A stretch of 64,000 nt of DNA, taken from the NCBI RefSeq assembly GCF_024172095.1, contig NZ_JAMZDX010000005.1, positions 434,001 through 498,000 of the forward strand. Direction: 5' to 3'. The notes under the pieces were generated by a model. That model ran no database searches. It saw only the letters and a program-made list of their open reading frames with translations, and was not told the origin of the DNA. Both the position numbers and the translations under genes were made by a program. Below, piece after piece: positions 24,785 through 33,347 of this stretch. Every line of letters starts with the position of its first letter. The first letter of the stretch is position 1. Source of the stretch: Kitasatospora cinereorecta. GTDB lineage: Bacteria; Actinomycetota; Actinomycetes; Streptomycetales; Streptomycetaceae.

Positions 24785-26218
24785 CTAGTCGGCGAGGTCC
24801 GCGGCGGCGGCGACCAGGAAGACGTCGCGGAGCGGGGCGGCGCCGTCGGCGGTGACGGTGATGTCGTAGGCGCCGGCCGGGAGGGGCCCGAGCGGCACCT
24901 GGGTGGGGCGGCGGGTGAGGGTGACCGGAATGGTCCGCGGTGGGGTGGCGGACGGCGCGGCGGCGGTGTGCGGGGTGATGGTGACCAGCGCGTCGAGCTG
25001 CGGGAGTTGGCTCTCGCCGAGGGCGCTCTCCAGGGTGATGCCGACCACCGCTTCCTCGTCGGGGAGGTAGAGGTCGTCGCCGAGGTAGCCGAACCAGGCC
25101 TGGGCGGCGTCGCGGAGGTCGCTGACCCGGACGTCGTGCAGCGACTGCAGGATGCCCTTGAGGTGGTGCAGCATCCCGTCCTCGTTCTGCAGGCTGGCGT
25201 GGCGCTGCGGGACGAAGGTGCGGGCGTCCTCGGTGCCGGAGAGGGCGGCGGAGAGCTTGGGGACGGTGCCGTCGCCGCCCTCGTCCGAGCCGCCGCGGAC
25301 CAGTTCGACGACGAGTCGGCCCTCGGCCAACCTGGCGCCCTGGCGGGTGGGTTGGTCGATGCCGACGATGGGGTGGTAGATCACCGGGTTGGTCTCCCAG
25401 GCCGGGTCGCGGCGGTTGGCGGCGGCCGCGCGTTCGATCTCGTCCTGGAAGACGGTCAGGTGGTCGCTCCAGGCGGCGTCCCAGCCGGGCAGGCCGGCGG
25501 CGGCCGGGGTGAGCGCCTGCTGGTCGTCGGTGTCGCGGTAGACGCAGCGGTAGAGCGGGACCATCTGGTGCAGTGAGGTGAGTGAACGCAGCATCCCGGT
25601 CAGGTCCTTGGTGAACGGGCCGATCCCCTTGCGGAAGCCGTTGACCAGGAAGTCGACCGCGTTGAGCGAGCCGTAGAACGGGGTGCCGAAGGTCACCACC
25701 GCGCGGGTGTCCTGCCAGCCCTCCAGCGCCTCGACGAAGTAGCGGGCGACCAGGCCGCCCATCGAGTGCCCGACCAGCACGAGTTGGGCGTCCTGGTGGC
25801 CGGAGGACTGCCGCCAGTCGCGCAGCCACGCCTTGGAGAGGTCGGCGAGCCGCCGCGCGGAGGCCCGGTTGTCGCGCCGCCAGTCGTACGGGAACGGGAA
25901 GAAGTTGCGGCCCTCGACCAGGTCGAACTCGGTCTTGAGGAAGGTCTGCACCGCGGAGTAGCCGTCGATCTTCCACAGGCCGGGCAGGGTGTGGATGTCG
26001 GGCATCAGTCCGTCGGCGACGATGCCGTCGCCGAGGTCGTCGACCCGCCAGTCGTCCTCGCGCAGGGTCAGCGCGTCGACCGAACCCCCCAGGGTGACCA
26101 GCGCCTTGACGATCGCCTCGGGTTCGGGCGCCCAGATCGGGGTGCCGTTGCGGCTGAGGGTGCTGCCGGTGATGCCGGGCAGCAGGACGACGATGTCGGG
26201 CATCGGGATCGGGCTCAT
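24785..26218 (-). CDS. LCAT/PDAT-type alpha/beta-hydrolase (lipase or acyltransferase)
   Basis: 477-aa hydrolase resembling lecithin:cholesterol acyltransferases and phospholipases. Seen: VVLLPGITGSTL oxyanion-side motif (10-21), nucleophile elbow GHSMGG (150-155, Ser152), GGDGTVP with catalytic Asp316 (as in LCAT DGTV) and His340 in RHASL. Residues about 390-477 form a separate beta-rich tail. No signal peptide, so it acts in the cytoplasm or at the inner leaflet unless exported otherwise. Its ATG overlaps the stop of the CHAT protease gene; coupled expression suggests that the protease acts on, or together with, this enzyme. Confidence 0.88.
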   Translation of the reverse strand: MSPIPMPDIVVLLPGITGSTLSRNGTPIWAPEPEAIVKALVTLGGSVDALTLREDDWRVDDLGDGIVADGLMPDIHTLPGLWKIDGYSAVQTFLKTEFDLVEGRNFFPFPYDWRRDNRASARRLADLSKAWLRDWRQSSGHQDAQLVLVGHSMGGLVARYFVEALEGWQDTRAVVTFGTPFYGSLNAVDFLVNGFRKGIGPFTKDLTGMLRSLTSLHQMVPLYRCVYRDTDDQQALTPAAAGLPGWDAAWSDHLTVFQDEIERAAAANRRDPAWETNPVIYHPIVGIDQPTRQGARLAEGRLVVELVRGGSDEGGDGTVPKLSAALSGTEDARTFVPQRHASLQNEDGMLHHLKGILQSLHDVRVSDLRDAAQAWFGYLGDDLYLPDEEAVVGITLESALGESQLPQLDALVTITPHTAAAPSATPPRTIPVTLTRRPTQVPLGPLPAGAYDITVTADGAAPLRDVFLVAAAADLAD

Positions 26219-28614
26219 CGTGGACTCTCCCGGGGGCTGCGGACTCTGCGGTACACATCGGGGCCGAACACGTCGGCCGGATCGCCGTAGTGCTGGTAGG
26301 CCGCCCAGGCGGTCCAGCCCTTCGGCTCGGGCGGCCCGAGGGCGAGCGGGTCGGCTGCGGGGGCGGCGGGGGCAGGGACGGCGACGTGCGGGTCGAGGGC
26401 GGCGGCGGGCAGGGCGTCGGGCAGCGCGTCGGGCGTACGGAGGTCGCGGGTGCGGAACATCTGCTCGCGGGCCGCCTTCACCGCGTCGCCGACCCCGACC
26501 GGCGCCGAACCGTCGGAGGAGCCGAGCAGGGCGCCGTAGAACGCCCGGGCGAAGGTGATGCCCTGCCGGTCGGGCACCTGCCAGCCGGCGCCGATGAAGT
26601 GCGCCACCCCGGCGCGCAGGAACTCGTCGGCCAGGCTGGGGACCAGGGCAACAGGCGCGGCCGGTCCGCCGGTGGCCGCCGGGGACCCGACCGGCGTCGC
26701 CGCAGCGCCGTCCGGGCCGCGGCCCAGCCGCGCCGACCAGCAGGCGTTGGCGACCACCATCCGGGGCGGACGGTCGAGTTGGCACAGTTCCTGGGCGCTG
26801 AGCAGCCCGTCGGAGAAGACCCAGCCCGAGCGCCGGGACGGTCCGCTGTCGTCGAAGGTGCCGTGTCCGCAGTAGTGGACGATCTGGTACTCGCCGCGCA
26901 GCAGGGTGCGCAGCACGTCCAGCCGGGTGGCGGGCTCCACGCCCGGCTCGCCGGTGGCGGCGTCGGCGCCGATGAACAGCCGGGTGCGGACGCCGAGTTC
27001 GGCGAGCAGCGCGTTCACGTCGAGGGCCTCCGCCCGGGCGCCGGGCAGGCCCATGCCCTGGTCGGGGTTGCCGGGGTCGCCGATCACCAGGACGCGCAGC
27101 TGCTCTCCGGCCCGCACCTCGCCGACCACCCGGGAGTAGGTGGTGCGCAGCCGACGGGCGATCGGGGTCCGGACGGCCAGCGGCGGCAGCGGCTCGGTGC
27201 TGCCCTCCTGGAGGTCGGTCAGGAACTCCCAGGGGACGACGGCGGTGTCGCGGTCCAGCTCCAGTTCCAGCGGCACCTCGTCGGAGACCAGACGCTGGAA
27301 GTCGAGCGGGACCACCATGCGGGAGAGGAGGTCGGGCAGCGTGGCGGCGTCGTCCAGGCTCGGTCCGGTGAGCCGGGCGACCAGCTGGCGCAACAGGTCG
27401 GCGTCGACCGGGACTTGGCGCTCGGGGACGGTGGCCCGCTCGGTCAGCGCCGCCCAGCGCAGCCCGCCGTTGCCGGCCAGGACGGAGATCCGGACCGGCA
27501 CCACCTCGCCGTACAGGTCGGTGGACTGGCGGACGTTCATCGCCAGGTCGGTGGCGTCGAAGCGGGCGAGGTGGAGGAGTTGGCGGCGGACGCAGTCGCG
27601 GACCGCGGGTTCCAGCCCGGCCAGGACGGGGCTCAACGGATCGCCGTCGCCGTCGCCACCGTCCGCGCTACCGCCCTCGTGTCCGTCCGGCGTCCCGGGC
27701 ACGCTGCCGTCCGGTGTCCCGTCGGTGTCGCGCCGGCCGCGCTTGGAGAGCTTCCGCGCCATCTCCTCACGGGCGGTGACGGTCGCCAGCCGGCTCAGCC
27801 CGGTCACCGCGTACACCGCGGCGGAGGAACGGGAGAGCGCGCCGCCGGGGCCGTTCACCAGAGCGGTGGTGACGTGGATGGCGGGCAGGTGGCGGGCGGC
27901 GTCCGCGAGGGCGTCGAGCAGCTGCGCCGCGCGTAACCGGTCGAGTTCGACCACGAAGACGTCGGTGAGCGGGGTGGGTGCGGCGCCCGGGGTGGCTGCG
28001 TGGTTGCGCAGGGCGGCGCCGAACCCGCCGATCATCGCCCGTGCCACCTGGGCCATCTGCAGGTTGCCCGCGCCGGAGCCGATCGCCGAGGTCACCACGG
28101 TCCGGATGTGGCCGAGGGCGAGCAGTTCGGTCAGCATCGACTCGTACAGCTGGACGGAGCGGCGTTCGGTGAAGGTGCCCATCCGGCCCATGCCGATCAC
28201 CGCCGCCGAACGGACCGTGCCGGAGCGGGCCGGGAAGTAGGTGACCTCGCCGAGCGTGGCGTCGATCCAGCCGTGCCGGGTGTGCTCGGTGATCAGCCGG
28301 CGCGGTCCGGCGGAGACGGCGCGGTCGAGGGCGAGTTCGGCGGCGCCGGGGGAGACGTCCTGGTAATGGCCGGTGAGGTGGATGTCCGCCGAATATTCGG
28401 CCAGATCGCCCCAGACCACGGTCACGGTCAGGCTCGAGGTCGCCGGCCGGGGCGACGCAGCCGGGTCGGGCGACCGCTCGAATGACGGCTGGGGTGACGG
28501 CTGGGGTGACGGGAATGCGGCGGGCCGGGCCGGCGCTGCGGCGGCCGGGGTCGGGTTGGCCGGGGTCGGCGCGTGCTCCAGTAGGTCGGCGATCTCCACG
28601 GTGGAGGCGTCCAT
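26215..28614 (-). CDS. CHAT-domain (caspase-like) protease with N-terminal macro-like domain
   Basis: 799 aa. C-terminal CHAT domain (about 480-730) with catalytic His584 in HYCGHGTFDD and Cys625 in VVANACWSARLG; the His-Cys dyad is intact, so an active cysteine protease is expected. N-terminal domain (about 61-205: VTVVWGDLAEYSADIHLTGH, then AVIGMGRMG and SAIGSGAGNLQMAQV) resembles a macro/M17-N nucleotide-binding fold. Residues 290-330 are a Gly/Asp-rich linker. Pro/Ala-rich segments (15-60, 730-760) flank the domains. Begins a two-gene operon with the LCAT-like lipase. CHAT proteases elsewhere act in bacterial conflict systems; function here is inferred. Confidence 0.88.
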   Translation of the reverse strand: MDASTVEIADLLEHAPTPANPTPAAAAPARPAAFPSPQPSPQPSFERSPDPAASPRPATSSLTVTVVWGDLAEYSADIHLTGHYQDVSPGAAELALDRAVSAGPRRLITEHTRHGWIDATLGEVTYFPARSGTVRSAAVIGMGRMGTFTERRSVQLYESMLTELLALGHIRTVVTSAIGSGAGNLQMAQVARAMIGGFGAALRNHAATPGAAPTPLTDVFVVELDRLRAAQLLDALADAARHLPAIHVTTALVNGPGGALSRSSAAVYAVTGLSRLATVTAREEMARKLSKRGRRDTDGTPDGSVPGTPDGHEGGSADGGDGDGDPLSPVLAGLEPAVRDCVRRQLLHLARFDATDLAMNVRQSTDLYGEVVPVRISVLAGNGGLRWAALTERATVPERQVPVDADLLRQLVARLTGPSLDDAATLPDLLSRMVVPLDFQRLVSDEVPLELELDRDTAVVPWEFLTDLQEGSTEPLPPLAVRTPIARRLRTTYSRVVGEVRAGEQLRVLVIGDPGNPDQGMGLPGARAEALDVNALLAELGVRTRLFIGADAATGEPGVEPATRLDVLRTLLRGEYQIVHYCGHGTFDDSGPSRRSGWVFSDGLLSAQELCQLDRPPRMVVANACWSARLGRGPDGAAATPVGSPAATGGPAAPVALVPSLADEFLRAGVAHFIGAGWQVPDRQGITFARAFYGALLGSSDGSAPVGVGDAVKAAREQMFRTRDLRTPDALPDALPAAALDPHVAVPAPAAPAADPLALGPPEPKGWTAWAAYQHYGDPADVFGPDVYRRVRSPRESPR

Positions 28615-28707
28615 CGGCCTCTCTCCTCGGTCCGCTCGGTCCGCCGTCCTCCCTCCGGCCGCCGTCGGGTGGCGGGCTTCCCCGGGAGGTGCTCGAATGG
28701 CCCGATC

Positions 28708-28743
28708 ACTTTTCAGTGCCTCACGCGGGCCATGGCCTGTCAA
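28708..28743 (-). promoter_or_regulatory. Candidate promoter of the CHAT-lipase operon
   Basis: Reading leftward, a perfect TTGACA (28738-28743) lies about 125 bp before the CHAT start. The expected -10 region is poor but carries a CACTTTTCAGTG inverted repeat (28708-28719), so the promoter may need an activator or be repressed there. Assignment is tentative. Confidence 0.35.
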
Positions 28744-28876
28744 CTCGGGAGACCCGGCCCGGCCCGGGGGGAACCGGGCCTTCGGCCGGGCCGCCCGAGT
28801 ACCCGCCCGGACGGGTGGGAAAGGTGGTCCTCGGCAGCCTGTTCCCGCCGCCGGTACCCGCAAGGAGGCGCCCGCC

Positions 28877-30574
28877 GTGTCCGCAGCGAACCCCCCAGCG
28901 AACCCCTCAGCGAGCCAGCCGACCGACCGACCGACGAACCAGCCGTCCGAGCAGTCGGCCAACCCGCCGTCCGAGCGGCCGTCGACCCGGCCGGCAGGCC
29001 GTTCGGCCGGCCCGGCGTGGCCGACCGACGCCGTGCTCTACCAGGTCTACCCGCAGACCTTCGCCGACTCCGACGGCGACGGCATCGGCGACTTCGCCGG
29101 CCTCACCGAACGCCTGGAGTACCTGGCGTGGCTCGGGGTCGACGCGCTCTGGCTCACCCCGTGCTTCGAGTCGCCGTTCCGCGACGCCGGGTACGACGTG
29201 AGCGACTACCTGACCACCGCGGCCCGCTACGGCACCCCCGAGGAGCTGGCCAAACTCACCGACGCCGCCCGGCGGCTCGGCATCCGGGTGCTGCTCGACC
29301 TGGTCGCCGCCCACACCTCCGACCGCCACCCCTGGTTCCTCGCCTCGGCGGACGACCCGCACGACCACCGCTACATCTGGGCCGACCACCGGGTCGACGG
29401 CTTCGTCGCCTCCCCCGGCCGCCGGACCGGCTGGTACCGGCCCAACTTCTTCGACTGCCAGCCGGCGCTCAACTTCGGCTACGCCCGTCCCGACCCGGCC
29501 GAGCCGTGGCGCCAGCCGGTCGACGCGGACGGTCCGCGCGCCAACCGGGCCGCCCTGCGCGCGATCATGGCGCACTGGCTGGCCGCCGGCGTCGCCGGCT
29601 TCCGGGTCGACATGGCCTCCTCCCTGGTCAAGGACGACCCCGGCTTCACCGAGACCGGCCGGCTCTGGACCGAGCTGCGCGGTTGGCTGGACGCCGACCA
29701 CCCGGAGGCCGTGCTGCTCGCGGAGTGGGGCGACCCGGCGGTCTCCGTCCCGATGGGCTTCCACGGCGACTTCTTCCTGCACTTCGGCGGCCCGGACGCC
29801 GGTGCGCCCCTGCGCTCGCTGTGGCACAACGGCACCGGCACGGTCGAGGAGCACTGGGCGCCCGCCCCGTGCTACTTCGACGCCGAGGGCGCGGGCTCGA
29901 TGGACCTCTTCACCCGCGCCTGGCAGGCCGCCGCCGTTGCCACGGCCGGCCGCGGGCACGCCGTCCTGCCCACCGCCAACCACGACTTCTCCCGGCTCGC
30001 CTGCGGCCCCCGCACCGCCGAGCAGCTCCCGCCCGCCTTCGCCTTCCTGCTCACCTGGCCCACCCTCCCGGCGATCTACTACGGCGACGAGATCGGCATG
30101 CGGTACCTGCCGGACCTGCCCGACACCGAGGGCAGCGTGCTCGGCCCCCGCTACAACCGGGCCGGGTCGCGCACCCCGATGCAGTGGGACGCCACCGCCG
30201 ACGCCGGCTTCTCCACCGCCCCCGCCGACCGGCTCTACCTGCCCGTCGACCCCTCCCCCGACCGGCCCGACGTGGCCGCCCAGCGGGCCGACGAGACCTC
30301 CCTGCTGCACCTGGTCCGGCGGCTGATCGGGCTGCGCCGCGCCCATCCGGCGCTCGGCGCCCACGGCAGCGTCGAGGTCCTGCACACCGGCTACCCCTTC
30401 GCGTACGTGCGCGGCGACCGCTTCCTGGTGGTCGTCAACCCGCGCCGCGAGCCCGCCCGGCTCACCGTCCGCCGCCGGCTCACGCCCGGGGCGGAGCTGG
30501 TCGGCCACGGCGTCCGGGTCGACGCGGGCGGGATCCACGCGGACGGGTTCTCGTACGGGATCTTCGAGCTGTAG
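28877..30574 (+). CDS. GH13 alpha-amylase-family glucosidase
   Basis: 565-aa glycoside hydrolase of the alpha-glucosidase/trehalose-synthase side of GH13. Seen: AVLYQVYPQTFADSDGDGIG at the barrel start, GVDALWLTPCFESPFRDAGY, nucleophile Asp245 in GFRVDMASS, acid/base Glu283 in LLAEWGDP and Asp370 in TANHDFSRL. The first 45 residues are Pro/Ser/Thr-rich without a signal peptide. GTG follows AAGGAGG by 8 nt. The C-terminal beta domain ends at ADGFSYGIFEL. Cytoplasmic maltose/trehalose interconversion or oligosaccharide hydrolysis is plausible; no neighbour narrows it. Confidence 0.9.
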   Translation: MSAANPPANPSASQPTDRPTNQPSEQSANPPSERPSTRPAGRSAGPAWPTDAVLYQVYPQTFADSDGDGIGDFAGLTERLEYLAWLGVDALWLTPCFESPFRDAGYDVSDYLTTAARYGTPEELAKLTDAARRLGIRVLLDLVAAHTSDRHPWFLASADDPHDHRYIWADHRVDGFVASPGRRTGWYRPNFFDCQPALNFGYARPDPAEPWRQPVDADGPRANRAALRAIMAHWLAAGVAGFRVDMASSLVKDDPGFTETGRLWTELRGWLDADHPEAVLLAEWGDPAVSVPMGFHGDFFLHFGGPDAGAPLRSLWHNGTGTVEEHWAPAPCYFDAEGAGSMDLFTRAWQAAAVATAGRGHAVLPTANHDFSRLACGPRTAEQLPPAFAFLLTWPTLPAIYYGDEIGMRYLPDLPDTEGSVLGPRYNRAGSRTPMQWDATADAGFSTAPADRLYLPVDPSPDRPDVAAQRADETSLLHLVRRLIGLRRAHPALGAHGSVEVLHTGYPFAYVRGDRFLVVVNPRREPARLTVRRRLTPGAELVGHGVRVDAGGIHADGFSYGIFEL

Positions 30575-30759
30575 CCGTCCGATCGTCCGGACATCCGCCC
30601 GTTGTCGGTGGCTCCGGTTACGGTGTGCGCGTTGATACAGGGGCCGGACGGAGATCGTGAGGGACTCGCGGCCATGGGGGGTGGGTGACGGCCCCCGGGC
30701 ACTGCCCGGCGGCCCGATCCGGATTCCGTGCCCCACCCCCCACTCAGCTCTCCGCCCGG

Positions 30760-31593
30760 TCACGCCGGGCCGGTGGTGGTGACCAGCAGCAGCACGTCCA
30801 CCGCGGCGGCGGCCATCGCGGCCAGGAACGGCAGGCGGCTGCGCGGCGCCGCCAGAGCGGCCGTGGTCAGGACGATCGTCAGCGCCAGCGCGAGCCAGCC
30901 CGCCGCGCGGACCGGTCCGGTCGGCCCCACCACCAGCAGAACGGTCGCGGCCGAGGTCAGCACCACCGCGAGCAGGCCGGACGCCGTCCGCCCGAGCCGC
31001 TGCGGCAGGCCCAGGACTCCGGCCGCCCGGTCCTCGTCCAGATCCGGCAGGACATTCGCAAAGTGCGCACCCGTGCCGAGCAGCGCGGCGGCCGCCGTCA
31101 CCCAGGGGTACGGCCACGGCGCACCCGGCAGACCGAGCGTCACGAACGCCGGCAGCAGCCCGAACGCCAGCGCGTACGGCAGCCAGGACAGCACCGTCCG
31201 CTTCAGCCACCCGTTGTACGCCCACGCCGCGGCCACGCCGAGCAGGTGGACGGCGCCCGCGAGCAGCCCGCTCGCCAGCGACAGCGGCACGCAGAGGACG
31301 AGCGCCGTGACGGCCGCCGCGGCCACCGTCCGAGGGCGGACCGCGCCGGTGGCGAGCGGCTTGTCGCGCCGCCCCGCCACCCGGTCCCGGACGGCGTCGA
31401 TCCGGTCGTTGCTCCACCCCACCGACAGCTGCCCGGCCCCCACCGCCGCCACCACCAGCGCACTGCCCGCCACCCCGCGACCGGCAGCCACCGCCATCGC
31501 CCCGGCGAACACCGTCACCGCCGCCGCCGGTACCGGATGACACGCCCTGACCAGCGCCGAAACGGCCACCCCGGGCGGAACAGTCTCACTCAC
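30760..31593 (-). CDS. UbiA-family prenyltransferase
   Basis: 277-aa membrane aromatic prenyltransferase. Seen: first Asp motif WSNDRIDAVRDRVAGRRDKP and second motif NVLPDLDEDRAAG, the two Mg-diphosphate binding sites of UbiA/MenA proteins, with about eight hydrophobic helices between and around. GTG at 31593 (VSETVPPG) is chosen over upstream in-frame starts because preceding sequence is not membrane-family-like; GTG one codon earlier is also possible. Divergent from the type III PKS operon (about 170 bp between starts), so it may prenylate its aromatic product or merely be adjacent; not seen in the srsABC prototype. Confidence 0.88.
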   Translation of the reverse strand: MSETVPPGVAVSALVRACHPVPAAAVTVFAGAMAVAAGRGVAGSALVVAAVGAGQLSVGWSNDRIDAVRDRVAGRRDKPLATGAVRPRTVAAAAVTALVLCVPLSLASGLLAGAVHLLGVAAAWAYNGWLKRTVLSWLPYALAFGLLPAFVTLGLPGAPWPYPWVTAAAALLGTGAHFANVLPDLDEDRAAGVLGLPQRLGRTASGLLAVVLTSAATVLLVVGPTGPVRAAGWLALALTIVLTTAALAAPRSRLPFLAAMAAAAVDVLLLVTTTGPA

Positions 31594-31760
31594 CACACCC
31601 GCGATGCTAGGCCGCCGACCGGTTCCTTCCCCGTCCCGACCCACCGTCAACACCCCCACATCATGACCCACCACGCCGAAGGCCCGTGCCCGACCTGCGG
31701 TGACTCGCCCGGAGTATCCGGTTCGCGGTGATGTGTCGACCGGTTCCCTATCCTGGGTCG

Positions 31761-32822
31761 GTGACACGCATCGCGGCAGTGAGCGGGGTCCTCCCGTCCC
31801 ATCGGTACGCGCAGCGGGAGTTGGCGGAAGCGCTGGCGGCCCTGCGGCCGGCGGGGTCGGAACGCGCGTTGGCGGACCGGTTGTACGCCTCGGCGGGGGT
31901 GGAGACCCGGTACCTGGCGCTGCCCCTGGAGTCGTATCCGGGCCTGACGGGTTTCGGTGCCGCCAACGACGCGTTCATCGCGGCGGCCGTGGAGTTGGGC
32001 GAGGCGGCGGTCAACGAGGCGCTGTCCGCGTCGGGGCTGGCGGCGGCGGAGGTCGACCTGGTGCTGTCGACGTCGGTGACCGGGATCGCGGCGCCGTCCG
32101 TGGAGGCGCGGTTGGCGTCGCGGGTGGGGCTGCGCGAGGACGTGCGCCGGATCCCGGTGTTCGGCCTGGGCTGTGCGGCCGGCGCGGCGGGGGTCGGCAG
32201 GCTGCACGACTTCCTGGCGGGCCGTCCGGACGGGGTGGCGCTCCTGCTGTCCACCGAGCTCTGCTCGTTGACGCTGCAGCGCTCGGACACCTCCACCGCG
32301 AACCTGATCGCGACGGCCCTGTTCGGCGACGGCGCGGGTGCGCTGCTGGCGGTGGGAGCGGACCATCCGCGGCACGCGGACGGCCCGGGCCCGCTGGTGC
32401 TGGCAGCGCGCAGCCGCCTGTACCCGGGCACCGAGCGGCTGCTCGGCTGGGACATCGGCGACGCCGGTTTCCGCATCCTGCTGGGGGCCGAACTCCCGGA
32501 GCTGGTACGGCTGCACGTGGCCGAGGAGGTCTCCTCGTTCCTGGCCGCGCACGACCTCAAGCCCGGCGACGTGGCGACCTGGATCTGCCACCCGGGCGGC
32601 CCGCGGGTGCTGGACGCGCTCGGCGAGGAGCTCGGACTCCCCTCCGACGCACTGGCGTTCAGCCGCCGTTCGCTCGCCGGGTGCGGCAACCTCTCCTCCG
32701 CCTCGGTGCTGCACATCCTGCGGGACGCGGTGGCGGCGGGTCCGCCGCCGCCCGGCTCGTACGGCCTGATGGTGGCGCTGGGCCCGGGGTTCGCCTCCGA
32801 ACTCGTCCTGCTGCGCTGGTAG
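31761..32822 (+). CDS. Type III polyketide synthase (alkylresorcinol synthase-like, SrsA-type)
   Basis: 353-aa chalcone-synthase-fold enzyme that extends an acyl starter with malonyl-type units and cyclises it. Seen: catalytic Cys138 in FGLGCAAGA, His277 in WICHPGGPRVLD, Asn310 in GCGNLSSASV. Context with an ICMT-like methyltransferase and FAD oxygenase matches S. griseus srsABC, which makes alkylresorcinols and their quinones; starter length cannot be read. GTG start is close to the divergent UbiA gene. Followed 6 bp later by the methyltransferase. Confidence 0.92.
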   Translation: MTRIAAVSGVLPSHRYAQRELAEALAALRPAGSERALADRLYASAGVETRYLALPLESYPGLTGFGAANDAFIAAAVELGEAAVNEALSASGLAAAEVDLVLSTSVTGIAAPSVEARLASRVGLREDVRRIPVFGLGCAAGAAGVGRLHDFLAGRPDGVALLLSTELCSLTLQRSDTSTANLIATALFGDGAGALLAVGADHPRHADGPGPLVLAARSRLYPGTERLLGWDIGDAGFRILLGAELPELVRLHVAEEVSSFLAAHDLKPGDVATWICHPGGPRVLDALGEELGLPSDALAFSRRSLAGCGNLSSASVLHILRDAVAAGPPPPGSYGLMVALGPGFASELVLLRW

Positions 32823-32828
32823 GCGGCG

Positions 32829-33347
32829 ATGGACTGGTATGCGCTGCTGATCGCGCTGGTGGCCGTGGAGCGGCTGGCCGAGCTGGTGGTGGCCCGCCGG
32901 AACGCGGCGTGGAGCCTGGCTCGGGGCGGCAGCGAGTTCGGCCGCGGCCACTACCCGCCGATGGTGCTGCTGCACACCGCCCTGCTGGCCGGCTGCCTGC
33001 TCGAACCGGCGCTGGCCGACCGGCCGTTCCTGCCGCTCCTCGGGTGGCCGATGCTGCTGCTGGCGGTGGCGGCGCAGGCCCTGCGCTGGTGGTGCATCAC
33101 CACGCTGGGGCGGCGCTGGAACACCCGGGTGATCGTGGTGCCGGGGCTGCCGCTGGTGGCGTCGGGGCCGTACCGGCTGCTGGCGCACCCCAACTACGTG
33201 GCGGTGGTGGTCGAGGGGTTCGCGCTGCCGCTGGTGCACACGGCGTGGGTGACGGCGGGGTGCTTCACGGTGCTGAACGCCTGGCTGCTGGCGGTGCGGG
33301 TGCGGTGCGAGGAGCGGGCGCTGCTGGTCTGCCGGGCGGCGGCGTGA
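32829..33347 (+). CDS. ICMT-like membrane methyltransferase (SrsB-type)
   Basis: 172-aa membrane protein with about four transmembrane segments. Seen: isoprenylcysteine carboxyl methyltransferase signature GPYRLLAHPNYVAVVVEG (from about residue 118) and C-terminal RVRCEERALL that bind SAM. In srsABC the equivalent protein O-methylates the alkylresorcinol. Starts 6 bp after the PKS stop; its stop overlaps the oxygenase GTG (GTGA). Confidence 0.88.
   Translation: MDWYALLIALVAVERLAELVVARRNAAWSLARGGSEFGRGHYPPMVLLHTALLAGCLLEPALADRPFLPLLGWPMLLLAVAAQALRWWCITTLGRRWNTRVIVVPGLPLVASGPYRLLAHPNYVAVVVEGFALPLVHTAWVTAGCFTVLNAWLLAVRVRCEERALLVCRAAA

Noticed and set aside
24785..28614. CHAT pair as a gasdermin-like pore system
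   Set aside because: The partner has a clear GHSMGG hydrolase triad, not a gasdermin fold, and no pore protein is nearby.
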